A stretch of 46,453 bases of DNA, taken from Acidobacteriota bacterium. GTDB lineage: Bacteria > Acidobacteriota > Terriglobia > Bryobacterales > Bryobacteraceae. The stretch is taken from NCBI GenBank assembly GCA_016213755.1, contig JACQZT010000207.1, positions 1 through 46,453 of the forward strand, given 5' to 3'. Positions within the stretch are counted from its first letter, which is position 1; the number at the start of each line of letters is the position of its first letter. Below the pieces are notes generated by a model. That model searched no databases. It was not told the DNA's origin and was given only the letters and a program-made list of their open reading frames with translations. Shown piece after piece: positions 1 through 9,089 of the stretch. The position numbers and the translations under genes are program-made.

Positions 1-2
1 AT

Positions 3-2939
3 GTGAACGGCCAGGACCGCGGAGCCAACAACACTCGAGTGGACGGTTCGGCCAACATTCTGGTCACCATGCCGCACCACATGGTGTACGTCCCGCCGGT
101 GGAAAGCATTGAGGAAGTCAACATCTCCACCAATAACTTCGAGGCGGAACAGGGGATGACCGGTGGCGCCGCCGTCACCGTGTCGACGAAGTCCGGAACC
201 AACCAAATCCACGGCAGCGCCTTTGCCATGCACACCAATAACGGCTTACGCTCCTTTTGGTGGGATGAGAATCGCGCCGGCTTGAAGACCAAGCCCAAGG
301 GCATCCGAAACATCGACGGGGGCAGCGTCGGCGGACCCATCCGGAAGAACAAGCTGTTTTTTTTCGCCGACTGGGAAGGCAATTTCGAGCGCGTGGGCCG
401 CTCCAACCTCTATTCCGTCCCGACGGACGATTTCCGCACGGGGGATTTCAGCAGAAAGCTGGGGGCGCCGATCATGGATGCCAGGGGTAACGCCATTATG
501 GTGCCCACCACGGAGGGCGGCTCGACGCAACTCCGCCAGGGGATGATCTTCGATCCCTTCACCGGCAACCTGGATGGCACGGGGCGCTCGGTGATTTCCA
601 GCACTGGGCGGCTCAACGTCATTCCCGCCTCCCGGCTGAACGTCCCCATGGGGAAGCTGATGGCATTGGTCCCTCGCCCCAACCAGCCAGGGGATACCAA
701 TAACTACTTCAACCTGGGCACACAGCGTTTCAACCGCAACAACTTCGATACCAAGGTGAATTGGAACCGGAACGTGAAGAACCAGGTCTGGTTCAAGTAC
801 AGCATCATGGAAGCGTTGGTTCACGGTGACTTCGGCCTGGGCGCGGCAGGGGGCGGATGTCTATGCGACGGCGGCGTCGGTGACGGCCACACGCGCACCC
901 AGATCGCGGGCATCGGGCAAACCTATACCGTCTCGCCCAACTTCTTGATTGACGGGACGCTCGGATGGACCCGATTCGGTCAGTACGTGAAGTCGCCCGA
1001 TCTCGGCACCAATTTCGGATCGGACACATTGGGAATTCCGGGGACCAACGGATCCGACCCGAGGGAAAGCGGCATGCCGGCTTTTAGCTACGGCGATTAT
1101 TCGACCCTCGGCAACACGGAAGGATGGAACCCCGCGTTCCGCAACGACCAGTCCTATACCTTCAATACCAATGCAAGCTGGATGAAGGGCGCTCACGAGA
1201 TCCGGTTTGGCTTCGACTTCATGCACCATCTCATGAACCACTGGCAGCCGGAACTGGGATCCGGCCCGCGCGGTGCGTTCGGTTTCGGGAATGCCGTGAC
1301 GGCGCTGAACACCGCGGCTCTCGGGGCCGGCGTCGGATTCCAGGGAAGCACTCCCTCGTTTGAGAACGGCTGGAACGGCCTGGCCGGCCTTCTGCTGGGC
1401 ACGCCCACAAGCTCGGGGAAGAGCCCTCAGAACATCAAGATGGACAGTCTGGAGAACCAGTACGCACTGTACGTTCGAGACCGCTGGCGCGCCACGTCCA
1501 AGCTGACCCTGAACCTGGGTTTGCGCTGGGAGCTGTACCCCAACCGGACGCGCTCGGCCGGCCTGGGCATCGAATCGTACGATCCCAACACCAACGAGGT
1601 CCTGGTCGGCGGCCGTGGGGGTATCCCGCAAGACGCCGGAGTGGGTTTTAGCAAGAAGCTCTTTGCACCCCGTGTCGGTTTTGCTTATCAACTGGGGAAG
1701 TCCACCGTGATCCGCAGCGGCTACGGCATCACCTACCACTCGCACCCCTGGGGCGCGCAAGCGTTGCGTGGCTGGTATCCGCTGACGATTGTCGCGACCT
1801 ACTCCGGCGCCAACGGCTACCAGCCGGTCACCACCGATCCCAACTACGTAGCTGCCGGTGTCCCGAACAGGCCGCTGGGCAACGGGGTTGGGATTCCACC
1901 GATCCAGAGCCCGGATATCAGCAAGGGGAGGATTCCGCTGCCGTTATCGAACGAGATGGGCTACCCGGTGGCCAACCAGCAGATGACCCGCGGCTACATC
2001 CAGTCGTGGAACTTCATCCTCGAACACAAACTGCCGGGCGAGATAGTCGGGTCGGTTGGCTACGTCGGGACGGCATCCGTGAACGGCTTCGCCTTCCTGG
2101 ACATCAATGCGTCGCAAACTCCCGGCACCGGTAATGCCGGGCGCCCGCTCTTCGCCAAATTTCGGCGCACCGCGAACACCCGGGAGTGGAACGGCCGCAC
2201 CCACAGCACCTACAACTCGCTGCAAGCCACCCTCAACCGGCGCGTCGCGGGCGGCCTGTTCCTCAAGGGCGCTTACACCTACTCCCATGCCATCGATATG
2301 GCCAACTACGGCGACTGGACGGCCTTCAGTTGGAACGCCTCGATCGTGTTCCATCGAAACCGCGCCTCGGCGTTGAACAACATCCCCCACCTGTTCCAGC
2401 TCGGATATGTGTACGAACTTCCCTTCGGCAACGGCAAGAAGTGGGCCACCACCGGCGCGTCCAAGGCGGTGCTGGGCGGCTGGCAGATCAACGGCCTCTT
2501 CGCCGCCTACCAGGGACGGCAGTTCACGCTTAGCGCCTCCGGCGCCTCGTTGAACATGCCGGGCAATGCGCAGACTCCGGACCAGGTCAAGCCGGTGGTC
2601 GAAAAGCTGGGCAAGGTCGGTGACAATGGCACCTGGTTCGACACCAGCGCCTATGCCCGGCCCACGGGAGCCCGGTTCGGCACCGTAGGCCGGAACACGG
2701 GGCGCGGGCCCGGCGTGGTGAACACGGACTTGAGCCTGTTCCGCACCTTCAAGCTAACGGAGAAGTTCAGTCTGCAATTCCGGGCGGAATCGTTCAACCT
2801 GAGCAACACGCCGCACTTCGCAAACCCGAACGGCAATGCCAACAGCTCGAGCTTCGGCAGTATCCTCTCCACGCAGTCGGCCGGAGATGCGGTCGGCCGG
2901 TCCCGGGAGATGCGCTTCGGCTTGCGTCTGGGCTTTTAG
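3..2939 (+). CDS. Oar-like TonB-dependent receptor, 5' end cut by window
   Basis: This is the C-terminal 978 residues of a large outer-membrane receptor. The reading frame is open from the first bases, so the true start, signal peptide and carboxypeptidase-regulatory-like domain lie upstream of the window. The visible part begins inside the plug (a DG turn near residue 15, then VEEVN-like and SGTNxxHG motifs near residues 35-70). It continues as a long beta-barrel with many aromatic and Asn-rich strands and ends in the terminal Phe (RLGF) typical of BamA-assembled barrels. Oar-type receptors take up or export large substrates; the substrate cannot be read from sequence. No recognisable partner follows it on the same strand: the next genes are a HEPN/nucleotidyltransferase pair 86 bases downstream. 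Family assignment is firm, function is inferred. Confidence 0.9.
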   Translation: MNGQDRGANNTRVDGSANILVTMPHHMVYVPPVESIEEVNISTNNFEAEQGMTGGAAVTVSTKSGTNQIHGSAFAMHTNNGLRSFWWDENRAGLKTKPKGIRNIDGGSVGGPIRKNKLFFFADWEGNFERVGRSNLYSVPTDDFRTGDFSRKLGAPIMDARGNAIMVPTTEGGSTQLRQGMIFDPFTGNLDGTGRSVISSTGRLNVIPASRLNVPMGKLMALVPRPNQPGDTNNYFNLGTQRFNRNNFDTKVNWNRNVKNQVWFKYSIMEALVHGDFGLGAAGGGCLCDGGVGDGHTRTQIAGIGQTYTVSPNFLIDGTLGWTRFGQYVKSPDLGTNFGSDTLGIPGTNGSDPRESGMPAFSYGDYSTLGNTEGWNPAFRNDQSYTFNTNASWMKGAHEIRFGFDFMHHLMNHWQPELGSGPRGAFGFGNAVTALNTAALGAGVGFQGSTPSFENGWNGLAGLLLGTPTSSGKSPQNIKMDSLENQYALYVRDRWRATSKLTLNLGLRWELYPNRTRSAGLGIESYDPNTNEVLVGGRGGIPQDAGVGFSKKLFAPRVGFAYQLGKSTVIRSGYGITYHSHPWGAQALRGWYPLTIVATYSGANGYQPVTTDPNYVAAGVPNRPLGNGVGIPPIQSPDISKGRIPLPLSNEMGYPVANQQMTRGYIQSWNFILEHKLPGEIVGSVGYVGTASVNGFAFLDINASQTPGTGNAGRPLFAKFRRTANTREWNGRTHSTYNSLQATLNRRVAGGLFLKGAYTYSHAIDMANYGDWTAFSWNASIVFHRNRASALNNIPHLFQLGYVYELPFGNGKKWATTGASKAVLGGWQINGLFAAYQGRQFTLSASGASLNMPGNAQTPDQVKPVVEKLGKVGDNGTWFDTSAYARPTGARFGTVGRNTGRGPGVVNTDLSLFRTFKLTEKFSLQFRAESFNLSNTPHFANPNGNANSSSFGSILSTQSAGDAVGRSREMRFGLRLGF

Positions 2940-3025
2940 TCTCGAACGGATCAACCCGTCTGCAACGCCCGGCAACACGAGAGAAGGTATGCTATATCAA
3001 TAGACGGAGGCAGACGGACATCTCA

Positions 3026-3400
3026 GTGCGGAATGCGGGGGAGAAACTGGAACTCGCACGGCGCCACTTGAGTCGCGTGCGTCTCGCATGGGACACGCCA
3101 ACCGATTGGGACGACCTTTCGCTCTATGGCTTTTACTGTCTGGAAGCGGCCGTCGAAGCGGCTGCAAGACAGGTTGGATTGAAGACCTCGAAAAAGCACT
3201 GGGAGAAAGCCGACGTCGCCGGCGAACTTCACAGGCAGCATGGATTGCCCGATGTCGAGCGTCTTCTTCATGACCTGAACGACGCCAGGAAATTCGCGGC
3301 CTACGGGGATGTCCCCGCACCCGACCTGGATGCGGAAGATGTCGCTTCTGAGATCGAACGGTACGTCGATGCCGTCGCGTCGCTTGTGGAACGGCGATGA
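3026..3400 (+). CDS. HEPN domain protein (putative toxin of HEPN/MNT pair)
   Basis: A 124-residue, all-helical protein resembling the HEPN family, whose members are often RNases paired with a minimal nucleotidyltransferase. Helix patterns include YCLEAAVEAAARQVG near residues 37-51 and a conserved-looking ARKFAAYGDV at 87-96. The RX4-6H RNase motif of classical HEPN toxins is not intact: Arg88 is followed at +5 by Tyr93, where His is expected. The GTG start at 3026 is chosen because a purine-rich GGAGG lies at 3006-3010, although the spacing is long. The stop overlaps the start of the nucleotidyltransferase gene as ATGA, so the two are probably translationally coupled. It could be a catalytically inactive HEPN or a subfamily that uses Tyr. 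Confidence 0.72.
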   Translation: MRNAGEKLELARRHLSRVRLAWDTPTDWDDLSLYGFYCLEAAVEAAARQVGLKTSKKHWEKADVAGELHRQHGLPDVERLLHDLNDARKFAAYGDVPAPDLDAEDVASEIERYVDAVASLVERR

Positions 3401-4083
3401 GGCGCGGCTTTCAAAGTCCATCCGGCCAGCCACCCGCTGAAGTTCTGCGCTGGCCGACGGCAAGGTCGCGAGATTGGACTTGCCGGTTTCTAGCCTCTGC
3501 GCCGGCGAATCCGAACCTCTTGGCAGTGGTCGCCATTGGGTCCGCCGTAAGGCAAAATGTTCGCTGCGCCGATCTGGACTTAGTCGTCATTTGCGTCAAC
3601 GCGGCTCTTTGGGGCGACACACCACCGCTGGAGATCGATCTGCGCGCCTATAATGCGGCGGACGTCGATGCTGAAATCGAGAGCGGCCACGATTTGCTTG
3701 GCTGGGCCGTCAAGTTCGGCAGAGTTCTATTCCAACGCGATCGCTATTGGGATAGGCTAGCCGGCTTGTGGCAACATCGTCTCCCCCTGCCCTCAAGCGC
3801 ACTTGCCCGCAAAAGGGCAGCCAACGCGAGTCGCCGCCTCGAAAAGGTCTGGGAGTTCGGTGATGCCGATGCAGCCCACGAGCAGGCGATTTCATATTTG
3901 ACACACCTTGCCCGGGCAGAGCTTCTCGAGAGAGGTGTCTATCCCGCATCGAGGCCGGAGTTGGCCTCCCAACTCCGCGCCGTTGGTCGTTGTTCAATTG
4001 CCGATTGGCTCGACCGCTTTCTGCAAAACGACCTGGTCGAAATGGAGCAGCTTGGCCACTTGTTGAGACTATCTGCCTCCTAG
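3397..4083 (+). CDS. Minimal nucleotidyltransferase-like protein (MNT partner of HEPN)
   Basis: A 228-residue protein with a Pol-beta-type nucleotidyltransferase core. The GS signature is at residues 48-49, followed by DLD at 59-61 and a third acidic residue in EIDLRAY at Asp81, so all three metal-binding acidic positions are present. In known HEPN/MNT modules this enzyme neutralises the HEPN RNase, in some cases by AMPylating a Tyr close to the RNase motif; that role is inferred here. The C-terminal half (about 115-225) is helical and looks like a substrate-binding or HEPN-like helical bundle, which makes it longer than a bare MNT. ATG at 3397 overlaps the HEPN stop by 4 bases. The gene converges on queE, 18 bases away. 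Confidence 0.72.
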   Translation: MRRGFQSPSGQPPAEVLRWPTARSRDWTCRFLASAPANPNLLAVVAIGSAVRQNVRCADLDLVVICVNAALWGDTPPLEIDLRAYNAADVDAEIESGHDLLGWAVKFGRVLFQRDRYWDRLAGLWQHRLPLPSSALARKRAANASRRLEKVWEFGDADAAHEQAISYLTHLARAELLERGVYPASRPELASQLRAVGRCSIADWLDRFLQNDLVEMEQLGHLLRLSAS

Positions 4084-4101
4084 CGGTTAGAGCGTGTGGC
4101 G

Positions 4102-4788
4102 TTACTTCCCCCGCTCCCCGCCCCACAAATCCACGTGCAGCCGCGGGCTGAAGCGGAAGACATACCGCTTGCACAGTTCGGCCACCCACAGGTTGCGCTC
4201 CACCAGCGTCTCGGGCGTCGCCGCCTCGGCCATCAGCAGGACGCGATCCTGGCTGGCGCCGGTCTCCTCCACCATTTTGAGCACCTCCTGGATGTCCTCC
4301 GGCTTGGCTACCACGAACTTCAACTGGTACTCGTAATCCGACATCAGCCGCCGCAGCACCTCCGGCTGGTAGCGCAGATCCTCGTGCGGGCGCGCGTACT
4401 TGCCGCCCTCGCGCCGCCAGGGCGCCGAGTTGGCGAGTTTCGGACTGATGCTCATCAGGTCGCAGGTCACGGCCCGGTCCGCCGTGCCGGCGGTTTCGAT
4501 GGTGATGTGAAACTCGTGTTCCCGCAGGCGCTGGGTGAGCAGCTCGATATCCTGGGCGATCATCGGTTCGCCACCGGTCACCACCACGTGGCGCACCCCC
4601 CAGTTGCGCCGGACCGCGGAGAGAATCGCCCCCAGTTCCATCTCTTCGCCTTCCGGTTTCCAGGAGGCATAGGGCGTGTCGCACCAGGCGCAGCGCAGGT
4701 TGCAGCCCGTGGTCCGCACGAATACCGACGGCGTCCCGGCCAGCATCCCCTCGCCCTGCAACGAATAGAAGATTTCGGAAATTCTCAT
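4102..4788 (-). CDS. queE: 7-carboxy-7-deazaguanine synthase QueE
   Basis: Radical SAM enzyme that converts 6-carboxytetrahydropterin to 7-carboxy-7-deazaguanine in the queuosine precursor pathway. The 228-residue protein has the cluster-binding cysteines Cys29, Cys33 and Cys36 (CNLRCAWC), the substrate-loop start YSLQGEG at 8-14, and the SAM-binding TGGEP at 71-75. The length is normal. The ATG overlaps the stop of queC as ATGA, so queC and queE are translationally coupled and sit last in a three-gene operon with an MFS transporter. queD and queF are not in the window. Confidence 0.95.
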   Translation of the reverse strand: MRISEIFYSLQGEGMLAGTPSVFVRTTGCNLRCAWCDTPYASWKPEGEEMELGAILSAVRRNWGVRHVVVTGGEPMIAQDIELLTQRLREHEFHITIETAGTADRAVTCDLMSISPKLANSAPWRREGGKYARPHEDLRYQPEVLRRLMSDYEYQLKFVVAKPEDIQEVLKMVEETGASQDRVLLMAEAATPETLVERNLWVAELCKRYVFRFSPRLHVDLWGGERGK

Positions 4789-5474
4789 CCGCCTCCTCCT
4801 TGGAGCGGGTCGCGCAGCCCCGCCTCCTCAAACCCCTTCCGGCGCAGCAGGCAAGAGTCGCACGCCCCGCACGGCCGGCCCTGCGCGTCCGGGTCGTAGC
4901 AACTGTGCGTGAGACCGAAATCGACCCCCACGCTCTGGCCCAGTTTCACAATCCCGGCCTTGGAAAGCCGCGCCAGCGGAGTGTGGATGCGCAGCCGCGT
5001 GCGCCCCTCCACGCCCGCCCTCGTGGCCAGGTTGGCCATGCGCTCGAAGGCCGCGATGTACTCCGGCCGGCAGTCCGGATAACCCGAGTAGTCGATGGCG
5101 TTCACGCCGATAAAAACGTCTCCCGCCTCCAGCACCTCGGCCCACGCCAGCGCAAACGAGAGAAAAATGGTGTTCCGCGCCGGAACGTAAGTGATGGGAA
5201 TCCCCTGCCCCATCTCTTCGACTTCGCGGTGCTTGGGAACCTCGATCCCGGCGGTCAGCGCCGAACCGCCGAACAGCCGCAGATCGATGCACACCACGCG
5301 ATGTTCGGCCGCGCCCAACGCTAGCGCCACCCGCGCCGCGGCCTCCAGTTCCACCCGGTGCCGCTGGCCGTAGTCGAACGACAGCGCGTAACAGTCGAAA
5401 CCCTCGCGCCGCGCCAGCGCCAGGCAGGTAGTGGAATCCAGGCCGCCGCTGAGCAAACAAACCGCTTTAGGCAT
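4785..5474 (-). CDS. queC: 7-cyano-7-deazaguanine synthase QueC
   Basis: ATP-dependent enzyme that turns 7-carboxy-7-deazaguanine into preQ0. The 229-residue protein begins with the PP-loop SGGLDSTT at residues 9-16 and ends with four zinc-binding cysteines, Cys192, Cys202, Cys205 and Cys208 ([18 protein letters not shown]). FDYGQRH at 33-39 and [15 protein letters not shown] at 121-135 are family motifs. The start overlaps the end of the upstream MFS gene by 8 bases and the stop overlaps queE by 4, so all three are probably on one transcript. The product feeds queE's product forward, a consistent pathway pair. Confidence 0.96.
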   Translation of the reverse strand: MPKAVCLLSGGLDSTTCLALARREGFDCYALSFDYGQRHRVELEAAARVALALGAAEHRVVCIDLRLFGGSALTAGIEVPKHREVEEMGQGIPITYVPARNTIFLSFALAWAEVLEAGDVFIGVNAIDYSGYPDCRPEYIAAFERMANLATRAGVEGRTRLRIHTPLARLSKAGIVKLGQSVGVDFGLTHSCYDPDAQGRPCGACDSCLLRRKGFEEAGLRDPLQGGGG

Positions 5475-6657
5475 GGCGCAGTTCCCGGGGCAGTTTCAAC
5501 GTCAGCAGGAAGCCCAGCAGAGGGAAAACCACCAGCATCAGCAGCGCGTGGTGCAGCGAGGTCCGATCCGCCACCCAGCCCGTCAGGGGGATGAAAATCA
5601 CGCCCGCCACGCCCCACGCAAAACCCATCATTAGCGCGGAAATAGTGGCCGCCTGCGAGGGAACCAGTTCCTGCGCCATCACCACGTTCACCGGAATGGT
5701 GAACAGCAGAATCAGCCCTCCCAGCGCCAGGCTCGCGATCGACACAACGCCGCCGGTCATCAGAAACAGCGCCAGGAACGGCGCCGATCCGAGCATCGAA
5801 ACCAGGATCACCTGCCGGCCCCCGAAACGGTCCGCGAAGTACCCTCCGAGGAAACCGCCCAGCGCCCCCGCGGCCGAATACAGCGACAGCGTGAGGCTGG
5901 CCGAAGTGACCGAAAAGCCGCGCTCCCGGGCCAGATACAACGGGATGAACTGCGTGAAGCCGATCTGCACGATCGAGCGCAGGAAAACCGCGAAATACAG
6001 AATCGTCAGCGGCTTCCATACCGCGCGCAAAGGGCCCAGATCGAAGCGGGGGCGCTCGCTCGAGTCGTGCCCGGCCGGCGGCGGCAAAACGTACAGAAGC
6101 AGCAGTGTCACGGCCACCCCGGGCAGTGCGGCCCAGATCGACCGCTCCAGCCCCACCCGGTTGGCCAGCGTCGTGAAGTAGGCCGGGCCCACCGCCATTC
6201 CCATCGAACCGGAGCTGATGAACACCGCCATCCACCGCCCGCGGTTGGCCGTGGTGCTCATCCCCACCCGCGAAGAAGCCTGCGGATGGAAGGACGCCAC
6301 CCCGGCGGCGCCCAGCGCCACCATCGCGCACAGCCACCCGAAAGAAGGCGCCATTCCCAGCGCCGAGATGAAAACCCCCGCCACGGCCGGCGCCAGCGCC
6401 GAGAACAGCCGGCTCCGGTAGCGGTCCGACAAATACCCGTACACCGGCTGCAACACCGAGGACGAGAAGATCATCACCCCGCCCAATACGCCCGCCTGGG
6501 TGAGCGAGAAGTGGAGCTTGTCGATCAGCAGCGGCTGCAACGCGGCCAGGGCGCTGGAGTACAGGTCCACACAGAAGTGGCCCAGCGAAAGCAAAATCAG
6601 CGCCGAGATGCCCGCGCGGGAGATGCCGCGTTGAAGTGAAATGGTTTCGGAACTCAT
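5467..6657 (-). CDS. MFS transporter, fosmidomycin-resistance (Fsr)-like
   Basis: A 396-residue inner-membrane protein with about 12 hydrophobic segments. The first helix carries [19 protein letters not shown] (residues 26-44), and [15 protein letters not shown] and a [12 protein letters not shown] segment follow; all are typical of the Fsr branch of the major facilitator superfamily. Members export drugs or small metabolites by proton exchange. It is the first gene of an operon with queC and queE and overlaps queC by 8 bases, so a role in moving a 7-deazaguanine or a related metabolite is possible but unproven. A perfect TATAAT on the minus strand at 6679-6684 lies about 22 bases upstream of the ATG. 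No strong ribosome binding site is visible. Confidence 0.88.
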   Translation of the reverse strand: MSSETISLQRGISRAGISALILLSLGHFCVDLYSSALAALQPLLIDKLHFSLTQAGVLGGVMIFSSSVLQPVYGYLSDRYRSRLFSALAPAVAGVFISALGMAPSFGWLCAMVALGAAGVASFHPQASSRVGMSTTANRGRWMAVFISSGSMGMAVGPAYFTTLANRVGLERSIWAALPGVAVTLLLLYVLPPPAGHDSSERPRFDLGPLRAVWKPLTILYFAVFLRSIVQIGFTQFIPLYLARERGFSVTSASLTLSLYSAAGALGGFLGGYFADRFGGRQVILVSMLGSAPFLALFLMTGGVVSIASLALGGLILLFTIPVNVVMAQELVPSQAATISALMMGFAWGVAGVIFIPLTGWVADRTSLHHALLMLVVFPLLGFLLTLKLPRELRHA

Positions 6658-6678
6658 CGGATCGGGAGGCTAAGCCCC

Positions 6679-6684
6679 ATTATA
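6679..6684 (-). promoter_or_regulatory. Putative -10 box for the MFS-queC-queE operon
   Basis: The minus strand reads TATAAT, identical to the sigma-70 consensus, 21 bases before the MFS start codon, predicting a 5' leader of roughly 15 bases. The -35 position (about 6702-6707) is poor. It lies in the 54-base divergent gap between the MFS gene and the nitrilase-like gene. Confidence 0.5.
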
Positions 6685-6698
6685 GCGGCGCGCGGTTG

Positions 6699-6704
6699 TA
6701 TACT
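6699..6704 (+). promoter_or_regulatory. Putative -10 box for the nitrilase-like gene (leaderless)
   Basis: TATACT (5 of 6 to consensus) ends 7 bases before the ATG at 6712, which would place transcription start at or next to the start codon. No Shine-Dalgarno sequence is present between it and the ATG. The -35 region is weak. Confidence 0.4.
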
Positions 6705-6711
6705 CGGCCCT

Positions 6712-8007
6712 ATGCGCTGGCCGCTTGCTCTCGTCACCGTCTCCGCCGCCCTGGCCCAGCCCGCGCTGCTGCGCCAGTCCGGCTTCGATTCCGCCTGGGA
6801 CATCTGGGCCCCACGCCCCGAAATCGCCCCCCGCGGCTACCTGGATCCAACCCGTTCGCGCGCCAAACCCGCATCGCTGGCCCTGTCGGGCAACTCCAAC
6901 CCGGCCGTCTGCGGCGGATGGCAGCGCGCCGTGAGCGGGGTCGAGCCCGGCCGCTGGTACCGCCTCACCGCCTACTACCGCGCCGAAGGCTCCCAGTACG
7001 ACGCCTTGCAGGTGCTGGCGCGCCTGGATTGGACCACCACTCAGGGCCGCCGCGCCGGCCAGCCCGACTACGCCTCCCGCGTGGCCCCCGACGGCGCCTG
7101 GCGGCGCGTCACTCTGGAAGCCCCCGCCCCCGAAAAGGCCGCCGGCGTCAGCATCCAGTTGCTGCTGCTCAACGCCCCCGACACCACCGTCTGGTGGGAC
7201 GACATCACCCTGGAAGCCATCCCCGCCCCCGCCCCGCGCCCGGTGCGCGTGGCGGCGCTCAACCTGCGGCCCGACAAATCCGCCTCCGCCGCCGCCAGCG
7301 TCGCGGCCTTCGTCGCCGGTATCGAAAAGGCGGTCCCCGAAAAGACCGACATCATCCTGCTGCCGGAAGGCATCACCGTCGTCGGCACCGGCAAGAAGTA
7401 CCTCGACGTCGCCGAGACCATCCCCGGCCCAACCACCGAAACGCTGGGCGCGGTCGCGCGCCGCCGCGCCGCCTGGATCGTGGCCGGCATCTACGAGCGC
7501 GAAGGCCCGGCGGTCTACAACACCGCCGTGCTGCTCGACCGCGCCGGCCGCGTCGCGGGCCGCTACCGCAAAGTCTACATCCCGCGCGAAGAGATGGAGG
7601 GCGGCATCACCCCGGGACGCGATTACCCGGTCTTCCGCACCGACTTCGGCTCCATCGGCCTGATGATCTGCTGGGACGTGCAGTACGCCGACCCCGCCCG
7701 CGCCCTGGCCCTGCGCGGAGCCGAGATGATCCTCATGCCCATCTGGGGCGGCAACGAAACCCTGGCCAAGGCCCGCGCCATCGAGAACCACGTCTACCTG
7801 GCGAGTTCCGGCTACGGCTTCCCGACCCTGGTCCTCGGCCCCGACGGCGAAACCCTGGCCGCCGCGCCCGAGCGCGGCCAGGCCGCCGTCGCCACGGTCG
7901 ATCTCTCCAAACGGCCGTACGACACCTGGCTGGGCGAGCTGCGCGGGCGCTTCCTCAAGGAACTGCGCCTGGACGTGAACGCCGCTCTGGCCGGCGCGCT
8001 GCGCTGA
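6712..8007 (+). CDS. Secreted carbon-nitrogen hydrolase (nitrilase superfamily) with N-terminal beta domain
   Basis: A 431-residue protein with an N-terminal signal peptide (about residues 1-16, ending ALAQP). A beta-sandwich, carbohydrate-binding-like region (about 20-175, with GRWYRLTAYYR and VWWDDITLE) comes next, then a nitrilase-fold domain (about 180-430). The Glu-Lys-Cys catalytic triad is visible: Glu219 in LLPEG, Lys287 in YRKVYIP and Cys320 in ICWDVQ. It should hydrolyse an amide or nitrile outside the cytoplasm; the substrate is unknown. Most nitrilase-family enzymes are cytoplasmic and single-domain, so export plus a beta-sandwich domain suggests a polymer or glycoconjugate substrate. 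The ATG is preceded by TATACT rather than a ribosome binding site, hinting at leaderless translation. Convergent with the PL22-like gene, with no gap. Confidence 0.85.
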   Translation: MRWPLALVTVSAALAQPALLRQSGFDSAWDIWAPRPEIAPRGYLDPTRSRAKPASLALSGNSNPAVCGGWQRAVSGVEPGRWYRLTAYYRAEGSQYDALQVLARLDWTTTQGRRAGQPDYASRVAPDGAWRRVTLEAPAPEKAAGVSIQLLLLNAPDTTVWWDDITLEAIPAPAPRPVRVAALNLRPDKSASAAASVAAFVAGIEKAVPEKTDIILLPEGITVVGTGKKYLDVAETIPGPTTETLGAVARRRAAWIVAGIYEREGPAVYNTAVLLDRAGRVAGRYRKVYIPREEMEGGITPGRDYPVFRTDFGSIGLMICWDVQYADPARALALRGAEMILMPIWGGNETLAKARAIENHVYLASSGYGFPTLVLGPDGETLAAAPERGQAAVATVDLSKRPYDTWLGELRGRFLKELRLDVNAALAGALR

Positions 8008-9087
8008 TCAGGACTCGGCCGGCTCCACGAATTTCTCCACCCCGATCGAGTAGATGGCCGGCTTGCCGTGCCGGTCGCTCTGGAAAAACACCGTCCGGTT
8101 GGAGGGCGAGAAGATCGGCGCCACCAGGGCTGCATCGCCGGCGCGGTGCTCGGCCAGCGTCAGCTCCCGCCGGGAGACGCGCAGCAACAGCAGCACGTGC
8201 GGCGAGGCCTTGCTGCCGCTGGCGCCCACGAAAACCGATGCGTCGGCGTTGCACCCGAAATGCGCGAACTGGCTGGTGGGCGCCACCAGCGCGTCGGCGT
8301 GCGTGTCCGGCGTGTGCTCGCGGATGCTGTTCAGCTTGCTCCGCTCTTCGGGGAAGTTGAGATACAGGACCGTTCTTCCGTCCGGAGACCAGAAGGCGGG
8401 ACCGCAGGCGCCCGGCGCGGTTTTCAGCTTGCGATTGTCGCGTCCGTCGAAATTCACCAGCCACAGCTCGTCCCCCCCGCGGCGATACAGGATGCCGGCG
8501 CGGCGCGGACGAGGCTGCGGCTCCGCAAGCGGCTCGCCTGCCTCCAGCACCGTCTCCGCCGTCCCTCGCCCCAGGCGCAGCAGCCTCAGCCGGTGGGTCT
8601 GGGCTTTCCGTTCGACGAACAGAGCGTACAGCCCGTCCGAGGTGAGGCTGAGCCCGCCCGCGGGCTCGAAACCGCCGCCGGTCTGGTAGACTTCCCGCTC
8701 CCGCAGGCTGGCCACGCTGGTCTGGAGCAGCCTGGCGCCGTCGAAGTAGCAGAAACTCCTCTCGTCCGCCGCCAGAGCCAGCGCCCTGCGATCTAACGCC
8801 CCGGCATCGGTCAACTGGCGGCTGGCGCCCGTTTTCAGGTCCAGGCGAAACGCTTGCAGGGCGCCCGGGCGATCACAGGCATACAGCAGGAAATTCCCCC
8901 GGCGGGCCAGCGCGCTCCCGTAGTAAGGCGGCAGGTAGCTGCTGTGGGCGGGATCGGTGAGACGCAAAATCTCGAACTCGGTGGCGGGATCGGCATACCG
9001 GCGGCGCTCGTCCGGGAATACTTCCCCCTTCTCCGCGCGCAGCAGGCGCGCCAGTGCGGGAGAGGAAACGAGGGTCCGGCGAGTCAG
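8008..9087 (-). CDS. Oligogalacturonate lyase-like (PL22-type) beta-propeller protein
   Basis: About 359 residues of WD40/PD40-type beta-propeller repeats resembling the oligogalacturonate lyase family. Signature stretches include DPATEFEILRLTDP near the N terminus, FSPSNRTVFFQSDRHGKPAIYSI near the C terminus, and SIREHTPDTHADALVAPTSQF in between. True lyases bind a metal through several His and Gln residues; His and Gln are present in that middle stretch, but I cannot align them, so enzymatic activity is uncertain. The open frame extends far upstream to 9501, but that part is Arg/Gly-rich shadow of the M23 gene. No ATG, GTG or TTG precedes the conserved N terminus, and a CTG at 9087 (or 9093) gives TLTRRTLVSSPALARLLRA, which looks like a Tat-style leader. 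The start is therefore inferred. Confidence 0.7.
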   Translation of the reverse strand: MTRRTLVSSPALARLLRAEKGEVFPDERRRYADPATEFEILRLTDPAHSSYLPPYYGSALARRGNFLLYACDRPGALQAFRLDLKTGASRQLTDAGALDRRALALAADERSFCYFDGARLLQTSVASLREREVYQTGGGFEPAGGLSLTSDGLYALFVERKAQTHRLRLLRLGRGTAETVLEAGEPLAEPQPRPRRAGILYRRGGDELWLVNFDGRDNRKLKTAPGACGPAFWSPDGRTVLYLNFPEERSKLNSIREHTPDTHADALVAPTSQFAHFGCNADASVFVGASGSKASPHVLLLLRVSRRELTLAEHRAGDAALVAPIFSPSNRTVFFQSDRHGKPAIYSIGVEKFVEPAES

Positions 9088-9089
9088 AG

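Noticed and set aside
861-1760. 299-codon minus-strand frame inside the first receptor
   Set aside because: Antisense shadow with no motif or ribosome binding site.
6636-8360. 574-codon Arg/Pro-rich plus-strand frame
   Set aside because: It overlaps the nitrilase gene in another frame; its composition is typical of a shifted reading of high-GC DNA, while the nitrilase frame carries a full catalytic triad.
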